A DNA stretch of 16,081 nucleotides from CAZVIK01 sp964627045. Lineage in GTDB: Bacteria; Acidobacteriota; Terriglobia; Bryobacterales; Bryobacteraceae. The stretch is from positions 1-16,081 of the forward strand of contig CAZVIK010000085.1 of assembly GCA_964627045.1 (NCBI GenBank), read 5' to 3'. The notes under the pieces were generated by a model, which was not told the DNA's origin, did no database searches, and saw only the letters and a program-made list of their open reading frames with translations. Within the stretch, counting starts at the first letter, position 1. Each line of letters begins with the position of its first letter. A program made the translations under genes and the position numbers. Positions 1 to 5,967 of this stretch are shown here, in pieces.

Positions 1-978
1 GATGATCTGGTGCTTGATTTCCATGAATGGTCAGCTGAAAAAGTAGCATCAAAGATAGGGGTATCTGAAAGGCATATTGCTGCTTCGGACGAAACCGCAG
101 GAGATATGGCCTTTAAGGCAGCTAAAAAGCTTTTTGATGAGTATTCAGTTGCGCCTTCAGAAATAGATTTTTTAATGCTTTGTACTCAGAGCCCCGATTA
201 CTTTCTCCCCACCACAGCCTGTCTCCTACAAGACCGCCTAGGATTGCCGACGGCCTGTTTCGCCCTGGACTTCAACCAGGGATGTTCGGGGTTCGTTTAT
301 GGCTTGGGTGTCGCCAAGGGGCTGATCGAGACGGGGCAGGCGCGGCGCGTCCTCCTCATCACAGCGGAGACCTACACCAAGTACATTCATCCGCGGGACA
401 AGAGCGTCCGGACCATTTTCGGCGATGCCGCCGCCGCGACTTTGATCGAAGGCGTCACCGCGGCTTCGGACGCTCCCCTGATCGGCCCGTTTGTCTACGG
501 CACCGACGGTAGCGGAGCCAGGCATCTCATCGTTTCCTCCGGAGGGACGCGACAGCCGCTGCCGGAGGCGGCTCCCGCGGAATCCGGCGCCGGGGACGGC
601 GCTCCGCCGGCCGGCAGGTACCTGTTCATGAATGGCGCCGAGGTTTTCGATTTCGCGCTTCGCGTGGTGCCGGACGCCTTCGCCGCGGTTCTCGACGCCG
701 CCGGCAAGAAGTCCGAGGATGTCGATTTGTTCGTATTCCACCAGGCGAACCAGTACATGCTTCAGTCGCTCCGGCTAGCTTTGAATCTGCCGCAGGAAAA
801 GTTCGTGATCGCCATGCGGCACTGCGGAAACACCGTGTCTTCCACAATCCCGATCGCGTTGAAGCACGCCGCGCTGGACCGGCGGCTCGCCCACGGGAAC
901 CTCGTGATGTTGATAGGGTTCGGAGTCGGCTATTCATGGGGCGCGGCGATGATCCGGTGGTGCGGCCGCTGGATCTGA
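1..978 (+). CDS. Beta-ketoacyl-ACP synthase III-like protein (FabH family), 5' truncated by the window edge
   Basis: This thiolase-fold enzyme condenses an acyl-CoA or acyl starter with malonyl-ACP. The reading frame is open from base 1 (Asp-Asp-Leu before the first GTG at 10), and the family usually has about 20 more residues, so the true start lies upstream. The catalytic triad is intact: Cys in NQGCSG (codon 283-285), His in FHQAN (739-741) and Asn in GNTVSS (829-831). The GFGVGYSWGAA motif near the end is the usual KAS III C-terminus. It belongs to the divergent FabH-like group often found in polysaccharide or secondary-metabolite loci rather than to housekeeping FabH, but its substrate cannot be read from sequence. 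Bases 1-180 are about 41% GC by hand count with A/T-ending codons, while 301-360 are about 72% GC; the frame is unbroken across the change. The family call is firm; the substrate is open. Confidence 0.88.
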   Translation, partial: DDLVLDFHEWSAEKVASKIGVSERHIAASDETAGDMAFKAAKKLFDEYSVAPSEIDFLMLCTQSPDYFLPTTACLLQDRLGLPTACFALDFNQGCSGFVYGLGVAKGLIETGQARRVLLITAETYTKYIHPRDKSVRTIFGDAAAATLIEGVTAASDAPLIGPFVYGTDGSGARHLIVSSGGTRQPLPEAAPAESGAGDGAPPAGRYLFMNGAEVFDFALRVVPDAFAAVLDAAGKKSEDVDLFVFHQANQYMLQSLRLALNLPQEKFVIAMRHCGNTVSSTIPIALKHAALDRRLAHGNLVMLIGFGVGYSWGAAMIRWCGRWI

Positions 979-1020
979 CGTGGCCGCGCCACAGCGGAAG
1001 GGGTGGCACAGGGTACCGAA

Positions 1021-1205
1021 ATGACGGGCAGACTCCACGGAGTACGATTGGCAGGCGTGGCCTGCGGGCCCATGGTGATGTCCGACCTGGTGATCGCGGC
1101 AGCCGCCGGCGCTCCGCTTGCGGCTTAGGCTATGGATTCGACTGGGACGGCGCGGAGACTCCGGTGCGGGCCGTTGCCCCGCGGCCCGGCCATGGGCTAG
1201 CAGCC
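1021..1205 (+). pseudogene. Possible remnant of a second KAS III-like gene (speculative)
   Basis: The 227 bases after the KAS III stop hold no convincing complete gene. A short frame opens with ATG at 1021 (MTGRLHGVRLAGVAC...) and stops at TAG 1126-1128. Its first residues resemble the N-terminal strand of FabH-like proteins. In the next frame, bases around 1122-1155 read GLGYGFDWDGAE, which resembles the C-terminal GFGxGxSWGAA of the same family. Together this could be a gene reduced by internal deletion and frameshift to its two ends. The match is short and made by eye. The stretch could equally be plain intergenic DNA or an upstream extension of the next gene, whose frame stays open from 936. 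Confidence 0.2.
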
Positions 1206-2150
1206 ATGCAGGATACGACACGGACCATGGCTGGGCGCGCCACCGAACTGGCAGCACGTTGCCGGGAGGTGCTCGCCTCGCGCGAGTTCGCAGCGGTGGC
1301 CGCGATCGCGGCTAGCTTGCATCTGACCCCGGCCGAATTGGACGCCCTGGCCGTTGCCACCGCGCAGAGCGGCTTGCCCGAAGAGCGTTGGCGGCCGCTG
1401 GCCGAGGCCTGCGAACGGGCCGGCGTTCCTGCAAGCGGTTTCGTTCCGCAGCGGTTTCTCCTGCTGACCGCTGGATTGCCGAGGCTGCCGGAGGTGCCGG
1501 GGCTTCCGGTGGCGGCGGAGGTGAAGGAGAGGCTGCTCGATCAGTTTCACTTCCTCTGCGCGCCGGACCGCGAAACGGACCAACTCCTGAATCCTACGCG
1601 CTACGGGTTCCGCGCCATGTGCCGCTTCATGCTTCTGCGGCGGTTTCCGGCAGGACAGATCGACTGGGAGATCTCCGGCTTTCCCCGTTCCTGGCTGGCC
1701 CGGGTGCCGCCGCGCCACCTTCCGGGCGTTTTGAATTGCGTGTTCGCCAAAGCCCGCGGAAGGGTGCCGTGGTTTGAAGCGCACACCGGCTTCCGCCGCG
1801 AGTTGCCGATCCTGACCGAAGAGGACGAACGCCATTCCTACCGCCTGTTGGCGTCCTCGATGGAGATGCAGCCCTCGATCCGCGGTTTCATGGGGTCGTC
1901 CTGGTTCGCGGACCCCTCGCTCGCCCGCGTCTCGCCGCATCTCGCTTGGATCTCAGACTGGTACCGTGAGTGCGTCGAATACGGCGCGGTCTGGACGGAC
2001 ATTGGCGAGGCGCACCGGGACGACGGGTTCCTCGTCGGAGACCGAAGGCGCCGCCGCCTGTACGAGTCGGGGCAGTGGAAACCCCGGCTCGGGCTGCTGC
2101 TTTGGGCAAGGAAGGACTTGCTGCGCTGGCTCGCACGGCAAGGCGGTTGA
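1206..2150 (+). CDS. Conserved protein of unknown function (314 residues)
   Basis: No function recognised. ATG 1206 is preferred because residues encoded before it are Arg/Ser/Gly-rich and look like non-coding translation, although the frame stays open back to 936 inside the KAS III gene; ATG 1227 is an alternative. Neither candidate has a clear Shine-Dalgarno. No signal peptide or membrane helix is evident. Residues 1-110 look helical and Ala/Leu-rich. The C-terminal two thirds are Trp/Arg-rich, with motifs that look conserved: GFPRSWLARVPP, a SMEMQP segment, SSWFADP, SPHLAW and a terminal RRLYESGQWKP. I believe similar proteins exist as uncharacterised hypotheticals in other bacteria. It follows the KAS III gene on the same strand and converges on the deacetylase with 23 bases between stops, so a link to lipid or surface-glycan chemistry is contextual only. 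Confidence 0.7.
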   Translation: MQDTTRTMAGRATELAARCREVLASREFAAVAAIAASLHLTPAELDALAVATAQSGLPEERWRPLAEACERAGVPASGFVPQRFLLLTAGLPRLPEVPGLPVAAEVKERLLDQFHFLCAPDRETDQLLNPTRYGFRAMCRFMLLRRFPAGQIDWEISGFPRSWLARVPPRHLPGVLNCVFAKARGRVPWFEAHTGFRRELPILTEEDERHSYRLLASSMEMQPSIRGFMGSSWFADPSLARVSPHLAWISDWYRECVEYGAVWTDIGEAHRDDGFLVGDRRRRRLYESGQWKPRLGLLLWARKDLLRWLARQGG

Positions 2151-2173
2151 CGGGAAGGCGCGGGCCGTCAGGT

Positions 2174-3232
2174 TCACGGCGCCTCGTCCTCGCCCAACTG
2201 CCCTTCGCTGGCTACGTAGCGGCGCTTCGGCAAAGAATCCGCCACGCCCGCCAACCAAGCGCGGAACTCCAGGTCCGTTTGTGACATCGTGTCCACAAGC
2301 CGTGGTAACTGGAGCGGGTCCGTGTTCCGGCTGCACAGCCCCGGGCGGCATGTCGCCGCCGAGCGGATGCCGTAGTCCCGTAATTGCGAAACATGCTCGG
2401 GAAGGTAGAACCCGCCGGTGTAGCAGAAGTGGCGGGGATCGTTCGCGGTGAGCGCCGCGATGGCGCGCCGGTTGTCATCCAATTCTTGAAACATCCGCTC
2501 CCGGCGGCGGTAGACGCGGTGACGATGCGTGTGCAGTTGCAGGTCCACCCCAAGCGCGGCCAGATCCCGCCCTTCCTCCGGCGTGATCAGGTGGAGCACT
2601 CGGCGCCGGCACAAGTCGTCGTAGTCGACCTCGAGCCGCTCGGCCAGTTGCCGCAGCAAGTCGTCCTTTTCCGCTCCGGAGAGTCTTCGCGATAGGGCAT
2701 ACTGCTTGAAGCGGTGGATGCTCTCGCCGCGCCCGGATTCGTCCAGCACCGCACCGCCCGGAAATACCTCGGGCCAGTCCAGGCGCTGGCGGCGCCGTCC
2801 TTTCCACAGCAGGTACGAACACATGGGGTCGAAGACCGGCCGGTTGAATCCGACATAGTAAGTGGTTAGGTACAAAGTCGCCGGGTAGCGGTAGGATTCC
2901 AGGAGCGGAAACGCCACGCGGTAGAAATCCTGGAAGCCGTCGTCGAAGGTGATCGACACGGCGCGGTCCGGCAGGGCGCCGCGTTCAAGCCGGTCCAGCG
3001 CCTCCCCCAACGGCAGCACGTTGCAGCGCGCCTCACGGATGAGATCCAGGCGGCGCCCGAAGAACTCGGGTGAAACGTAGAGGCCGCTCCAGGCGTGCTC
3101 GTCATTCATCGCGACGCCGTGGTAACAGAGGATCAGAAGGCGCGCGCGCCGCCACTCGCTCGCGGCGACCAGCGCCGAGACGCCCGCCGCTTCCGCTGCG
3201 CGCAACACCGCCAGCTTGGCCTGCTTAAGCAC
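2174..3232 (-). CDS. NodB-type polysaccharide deacetylase family protein (carbohydrate esterase 4-like)
   Basis: Metal-dependent deacetylases of this family remove N- or O-acetyl groups from polysaccharides. GTG 3232 is chosen over the upstream TTG 3271: a GAGGTGG ribosome site sits just before it, and the protein then begins MLKQAKLAVL as expected for this subgroup, giving 352 residues. CYHGV lies at 36-40, motif 1 TFDDG at 95-99 (catalytic base and metal Asp), and motif 2 HTHRH at 234-238 (metal His pair in H-[ST]-x-x-H spacing). In the motif 3 region, FCYTGG at 269-274 has Thr where the family normally has Pro. A 100-residue insert between motifs 1 and 2 carries FDPMCSYLLW, typical of the polysaccharide-biosynthesis branch. 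No signal peptide is visible, suggesting a cytoplasmic or membrane-associated role. The fold is certain; the substrate is unknown. Confidence 0.88.
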   Translation of the reverse strand: MLKQAKLAVLRAAEAAGVSALVAASEWRRARLLILCYHGVAMNDEHAWSGLYVSPEFFGRRLDLIREARCNVLPLGEALDRLERGALPDRAVSITFDDGFQDFYRVAFPLLESYRYPATLYLTTYYVGFNRPVFDPMCSYLLWKGRRRQRLDWPEVFPGGAVLDESGRGESIHRFKQYALSRRLSGAEKDDLLRQLAERLEVDYDDLCRRRVLHLITPEEGRDLAALGVDLQLHTHRHRVYRRRERMFQELDDNRRAIAALTANDPRHFCYTGGFYLPEHVSQLRDYGIRSAATCRPGLCSRNTDPLQLPRLVDTMSQTDLEFRAWLAGVADSLPKRRYVASEGQLGEDEAP

Positions 3233-3467
3233 GCCGCATCCACCTCGGAAGACGTGCGCGACAAAGGGCAAACCGGGCGCGGCCTGCGCGTCCGGCTATG
3301 GTCGCGCCGGCCGTTGCTTCAAACACCGATGTGGGCCTGTCCATCGTGTCTCCCATGATAAGGGACGGGTGCGGCGGCCCGGGAACCGGCCGTCGAACCT
3401 ATAGACACTTCGGGCCGCCGAAGCGCGCGGCCCCGGCGGCCCGTAGGGAAAGCCTCTGTGGCACCGG
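3233..3467. other. Intergenic stretch between aldolase and deacetylase genes
   Basis: These 235 bases separate two minus-strand genes. They hold the deacetylase ribosome site near 3240-3247 and the hairpin at 3411-3443. No convincing small gene is seen on either strand. A TATCAT box (plus strand 3355-3360) is a weak -10 candidate for the deacetylase, with no recognisable -35. Confidence 0.5.
3411..3443 (-). terminator. Perfect 10-bp GC hairpin after the aldolase gene, possible terminator
   Basis: CGGGCCGCCG at 3411-3420 pairs perfectly with CGGCGGCCCG at 3434-3443 around a 13-base loop. It begins 25 bases beyond the aldolase stop. No T-run follows on the minus strand, so it is not a classic intrinsic terminator. 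It may act as an mRNA 3' stabiliser or work with Rho. An alternative smaller stem, CTTCGG/CCGAAG at 3408-3423, overlaps it. Confidence 0.45.
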
Positions 3468-4478
3468 CTACTTGTACATCTTGACCATTTCGCTGAGCGG
3501 CAGCGGTTCGTAGTCGCCCGCGTGGCCGGCCTGGCCGAACTGCACCATGCGCTCGGCGACCACCTTCTTCATCGCTTCGCGCGCCGGCTTGTTGTAGTCG
3601 CGCGGATCGAACTTCTCCGGCGTCTCGAAGAACACTTTGCGGATCGCGCCCGTCATCGCCAGGCGGTTGTCGGTGTCCACGTTGACCTTGCGGACGCCGT
3701 TCTTGATGCCAAGCTGGATCTCTTCGACCGGTACGCCCCAGGTCGGCTTAAGCTTGCCGCCGTACTTGTTGATGATGTCCTGCAAGTCCTTGGGGACGCT
3801 GGAGGAGCCGTGCATCACCAGGTGGACGTTGGGCAGCTTCTTGTGGATCTCGATCAGGCGGTTCATCTTCAGCGTTTCGCCGGTGGGCTTGCTGGTGAAC
3901 TTGTAAGCGCCGTGACTGGTGCCGATGGCGATGGCCAGCGCGTCCAGTCCGGTCTGCTTCACGAACTCGACGGCCTGGTCGGGGTCAGTGAGGTGCTCCA
4001 GGCCCGTTCCGCCGGCGCCGTGGCCGTCTTCAATTCCGCCCAGGGTTCCGATTTCGCCCTCGACGGTGACGCCCTTGGCGTGCGCGGCCTCGACGACCTC
4101 GCGGGTGACCTTCACGTTGTACTCGAAGCTGGAAGGCGTCTTGCCGTCTTCCATCAGCGAACCGTCCATCATGACGCTGGTGAAGCCCTGCTCGATGGCG
4201 GACTTGCAGGTGGCCACGCTGTTGCCGTGGTCCAGGTGCATGGCGACGGGGATTTCGGGATAGAGTTCGACGGCGGCCTGCATCAGGTGCACCAGGAAAC
4301 GATCCTGGGAGTAGGCGCGGGCGCCCCGGCTGGCCTGGATGATGACAGGCGACTTGGTTTCGCGGGCAGCTTCCATGATGGCCTGAATCTGCTCCATGTT
4401 GTTGACGTTGAACGCGCCAACGCCATAGCCGCCCTTGGCGGCCTCATCCAGAAGCTGACGCATGCTTACCAGCGGCAT
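3468..4478 (-). CDS. fba: Fructose-bisphosphate aldolase, class II (zinc-dependent)
   Basis: Cytoplasmic enzyme of glycolysis and gluconeogenesis that reversibly splits fructose 1,6-bisphosphate into dihydroxyacetone phosphate and glyceraldehyde 3-phosphate. At 336 residues it is full length. Class II hallmarks are present: AFNVNN at 22-27, HLDHG at 81-85 (catalytic Asp83, zinc ligand His84), VEGEIG at 139-144, GTSHG at 186-190 (zinc ligand His189), MHGSSS at 222-227 (zinc ligand His223), and NVDTDNRLA for phosphate binding. The long GGIEDGHGAGG loop places it with the larger CbbA-like class II enzymes rather than the short Bacillus type. ATG 4478 has an AAGGAG site eight bases upstream and an extended -10 promoter about 45 bases upstream. 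It is probably monocistronic, with a hairpin after the stop. The activity call is very secure. Confidence 0.97.
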   Translation of the reverse strand: MPLVSMRQLLDEAAKGGYGVGAFNVNNMEQIQAIMEAARETKSPVIIQASRGARAYSQDRFLVHLMQAAVELYPEIPVAMHLDHGNSVATCKSAIEQGFTSVMMDGSLMEDGKTPSSFEYNVKVTREVVEAAHAKGVTVEGEIGTLGGIEDGHGAGGTGLEHLTDPDQAVEFVKQTGLDALAIAIGTSHGAYKFTSKPTGETLKMNRLIEIHKKLPNVHLVMHGSSSVPKDLQDIINKYGGKLKPTWGVPVEEIQLGIKNGVRKVNVDTDNRLAMTGAIRKVFFETPEKFDPRDYNKPAREAMKKVVAERMVQFGQAGHAGDYEPLPLSEMVKMYK

Positions 4479-4486
4479 CTATATTT

Positions 4487-4492
4487 CTCCTT
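4487..4492 (-). promoter_or_regulatory. Ribosome binding site of fba
   Basis: AAGGAG on the minus strand, eight bases before ATG 4478. It is a near-consensus Shine-Dalgarno that fixes the start of the aldolase gene. Confidence 0.75.
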
Positions 4493-4522
4493 TGATTGCA
4501 CGGAAATGTGGGACTCCCCTTG

Positions 4523-4531
4523 AGTATAGCA
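4523..4531 (-). promoter_or_regulatory. Extended -10 promoter candidate for fba
   Basis: The minus strand reads TGCTATACT, i.e. TGn followed by TATACT. No good -35 is seen 17 bases upstream, which fits an extended -10 promoter. It predicts an untranslated leader of roughly 38 bases containing the strong ribosome site. Confidence 0.42.
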
Positions 4532-4700
4532 ACCCACCCGCCGGGCGCGGCGCGGTGGGCGGTCCATTGTCGGGGCGGCGGGCTGAGGGGGCGGGACCCG
4601 GGGCGTAGACGCGATCTGAAATGCGCCGGCGGAGGTTCGAAGCGTACGCCGTGCTCGCTTGTCGGCGGCGAGCCCTCACGGGAGTGGCAGTTGCGTTCTG

Positions 4701-4733
4701 CTTCGGGCTTGGCCTCGCCAAGCCCCTACGAAG
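4701..4733. repeat. Strong inverted repeat (hairpin) in the fba-hicB intergenic region
   Basis: GGGCTTGGC at 4705-4713 pairs perfectly with GCCAAGCCC at 4717-4725 around a 3-base loop. The flanks CTTC (4701-4704) and GAAG (4730-4733) can extend the stem across a four-base bulge. It lies between divergently transcribed genes, so a terminator role is unlikely. A dispersed REP-like palindrome or regulator site is possible. The rest of 4532-4779 shows no convincing gene. Confidence 0.5.
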
Positions 4734-4779
4734 GCGGGCGGCTTCGAGCCGGGCATAACCGCCGTCAGTTCCGCCGCAC

Positions 4780-4785
4780 TACACT
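4780..4785 (+). promoter_or_regulatory. TACACT -10 box abutting the HicB-like gene (near-leaderless start)
   Basis: TACACT ends six bases before ATG 4792. Transcription starting the usual ~7 bases after a -10 box would begin at the start codon itself. The only Shine-Dalgarno-like sequence is AGGA at 4786-4789, which is too close to the ATG. No clear -35 is seen. Confidence 0.38.
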
Positions 4786-4791
4786 AGGAAC

Positions 4792-5007
4792 ATGGATTTG
4801 ATCTTCGAGGTTCGCGACGCGGAGGAAGGCGGCTACTGCGCGCGTGCGTTGGGTCATGCCATCTTCACGCAAGCCGAAACCTGGGAAGAGCTTCGCACCA
4901 ACGTTCTGGAGGCGACTTCGCTGCACTTCGAGGGCGAATCCGAGGCTCCCCGCGTGGTCCAACTGCATTACGTCAAGGACGAATTGCTTCAGGTCGAAGC
5001 CGCATGA
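4792..5007 (+). CDS. HicB-like small protein (UPF0150/HicB partial-RNase-H fold family)
   Basis: The 71 residues match the compact HicB-like fold. A first strand, LIFEVRDAEEGGYCARALG, has the family's acidic-Gly-Gly-Tyr turn. HAIFTQAETWEELRTNVLEA then forms the helix, and a closing strand follows (VVQLHYVKDELL). In hicAB modules HicB is the antitoxin that binds the HicA mRNA interferase, often with an added DNA-binding tail. Here there is no such tail and no HicA beside it. Its stop TGA (5005-5007) overlaps the next start as ATGA, implying translational coupling to the 50-residue protein that follows. Homologues are sometimes mislabelled as 2-oxoisovalerate dehydrogenase; nothing in the sequence supports that enzyme. 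Fold assignment is good; an antitoxin role is inferred only. Confidence 0.75.
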   Translation: MDLIFEVRDAEEGGYCARALGHAIFTQAETWEELRTNVLEATSLHFEGESEAPRVVQLHYVKDELLQVEAA

Positions 5008-5156
5008 AGACTTCCGCAGACAACGTGGAGACTGAGACGAAAAGTCAGCAGGAGTTCTTCGACCTCGCGGAGCGCTTCCGCGCCGCCAACGACCCGGACG
5101 ACGTCAAGCGCCTGGGCGATCAACTGGGCCGCATGGTCTTCGTCATCGTTTCGTAG
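5004..5156 (+). CDS. Small acidic protein coupled to the HicB-like gene (50 residues, unknown function)
   Basis: A frame of 50 codons begins at ATG 5004, sharing four bases (ATGA) with the HicB-like stop, and ends with TAG 5154-5156. Third positions are mostly G or C, as in the neighbouring genes. The N-terminus (MKTSADNVETETKSQQ) is polar. The remainder, from EFFDLAERFRAA to KRLGDQLGRMVF, reads as two amphipathic helices. It lacks the HicA signature (a double-stranded RNA-binding-like fold with a catalytic His in a GSHxx motif). The overlap strongly suggests that the two products are made together and may bind one another. I believe similar short partners follow HicB-like genes elsewhere in Acidobacteria, but I cannot verify that here. 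Function is unknown. Confidence 0.68.
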   Translation: MKTSADNVETETKSQQEFFDLAERFRAANDPDDVKRLGDQLGRMVFVIVS

Positions 5157-5304
5157 CGGGCAGCCCGACGGTGCCTGATTGGCTGGTTAGGAGATCGAAT
5201 GAGGGGCCGATGATTCAATTGTCTGTGGATTCGCGTGTCGCAGTCGTGCCAACATCTGAGCCGCACATGGTGCGTCGCGTTGCACTAACTATGCCTCCCG
5301 AAGG
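5157..5304. other. Upstream region of the HEPN-like gene; start of a lower-GC block
   Basis: No convincing gene. A frame opening at 5171 runs into the following gene in another frame and shows no recognisable protein features. Base composition falls relative to 4792-5156, and the lower-GC character continues to the assembly gap. Confidence 0.4.
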
Positions 5305-5313
5305 TGGTATAGT
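5305..5313 (+). promoter_or_regulatory. Extended -10 promoter candidate for the HEPN-like gene
   Basis: TGGTATAGT fits TGn plus a -10 box. TTGCAC at 5280-5285 lies too far away (22 bases) for a standard -35. Transcription would start near 5320, just ahead of or within the ribosome site GGGAGGA (5319-5325). Confidence 0.4.
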
Positions 5314-5334
5314 CCTTTGGGAGGACGTTACGAC

Positions 5335-5865
5335 ATGGCCAAGCATCGCCCGCATTCGCCCGCTGAGCTCGACGACGCGCTTGAGCACTTAGTCTATGAA
5401 GTCTGGAAGTACAGACAATCCGTGAAGTACTGCGCGCAGCTTTGGCCTTTCGGTGATGTTGCGATTGAGTTTCGAGTGTTGCATCACCGGGTCTTGCTCG
5501 ATTTCTTTTTCGGCTCGCCAATACACCGGGATAACATCGTAGCCCGGGAGTACGTCGCCGATTGGGAGACAAGCCACGATCGCAGAGGACAGGTATGGCT
5601 TGCCGCCTACTTAACAAGATGTCACACTATGCTAGCGCACATCTCCGTGACGCGCACTGAGATTGCCAGAGCCGGGCTGAAAGACTGGAGTGACGAATGG
5701 CTTACGGTCGAGCCCCATCTTGACATCGTCATCGTTGAATTCCTCAGAGCACTGTCGCCCAGACAACAGAAGATCTGTGCTAATTGGATCAAGAGATGGT
5801 CGGCAGCTTGTTACCCTGGTGGTGACGCACTGGTGGGGCTTGCTGCGAGCGCAGGTTTGGCGTGA
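5335..5865 (+). CDS. HEPN-like all-helical protein of unknown function (176 residues)
   Basis: ATG 5335 is preferred over TTG 5317 because GGGAGGA (5319-5325) lies at ideal spacing before it. The 176 residues are predicted mostly helical and rich in Trp, His and Arg, with no signal peptide or membrane helix. The layout resembles a widespread unannotated family: an LEHLVYEVW helix (17-24), LHHRVLLDFF (49-58), a DNIVAREYVADW segment (66-77), and then an LAH motif. Arg95 and His102 form R-x6-H, which fits the Rx4-6H catalytic pattern of HEPN ribonucleases found in toxins and antiviral proteins. RNase activity is therefore possible but only inferred. GC is about 54% by hand count, well below the flanks. 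It stands alone: no antitoxin-like partner lies directly beside it, although the HicB-like pair ends 178 bases upstream. Confidence 0.68.
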   Translation: MAKHRPHSPAELDDALEHLVYEVWKYRQSVKYCAQLWPFGDVAIEFRVLHHRVLLDFFFGSPIHRDNIVAREYVADWETSHDRRGQVWLAAYLTRCHTMLAHISVTRTEIARAGLKDWSDEWLTVEPHLDIVIVEFLRALSPRQQKICANWIKRWSAACYPGGDALVGLAASAGLA

Positions 5866-5899
5866 CGGTGTGAACATACGCGTACTTTACAGTGCAGCT

Positions 5900-5920
5900 T
5901 TGGGAGGCCGTGCCCTTTTT
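5900..5920 (+). terminator. Weak terminator-like element after the HEPN-like gene
   Basis: GGGAGGC / GCCC around a CGT loop forms a short bulged stem followed by TTTTT (5916-5920). Stem strength is poor, so this is a low-confidence call for the end of the HEPN-like transcript. Confidence 0.25.
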
Positions 5921-5935
5921 AACAAAAACCCAAAT

Positions 5936-5941
5936 TTGACA
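5936..5941 (+). promoter_or_regulatory. Perfect -35 box (TTGACA) running into the assembly gap
   Basis: TTGACA is followed by 16 visible bases and then the N-run. A -10 box at normal spacing would fall inside the gap, so the promoter cannot be completed. If real it would drive rightward transcription toward the RNase R gene. The surrounding 77 bases (5881-5957) are only about 42% GC by hand count. Confidence 0.3.
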
Positions 5942-5957
5942 AAATAACTTGGGCAAA

Positions 5958-5967
5958 NNNNNNNNNN
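5958..5967. other. Assembly gap (10 N)
   Basis: Ten consecutive undetermined bases. A round-number run is usually a scaffolding placeholder, so the true length is unknown, and genes on either side may not be adjacent in the genome. Confidence 0.97.

Noticed and set aside
936..1205. Upstream extension of the unknown-function gene to GTG/ATG positions inside KAS III
   Set aside because: The extra residues are Arg/Gly/Ser-rich and unlike protein; a start at 1206 or 1227 fits better, though this is not certain.
3374..3392. Short CGGCC...GGCCG stem upstream of the deacetylase
   Set aside because: Five base pairs in GC-rich DNA is expected by chance and has no supporting context.
3522..4523. 333-codon open frame antisense to fba
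   Set aside because: It mirrors the aldolase codons, is Val/Leu/Asp/His-rich without any motif, and has no ribosome site. The aldolase on the other strand is unmistakable.
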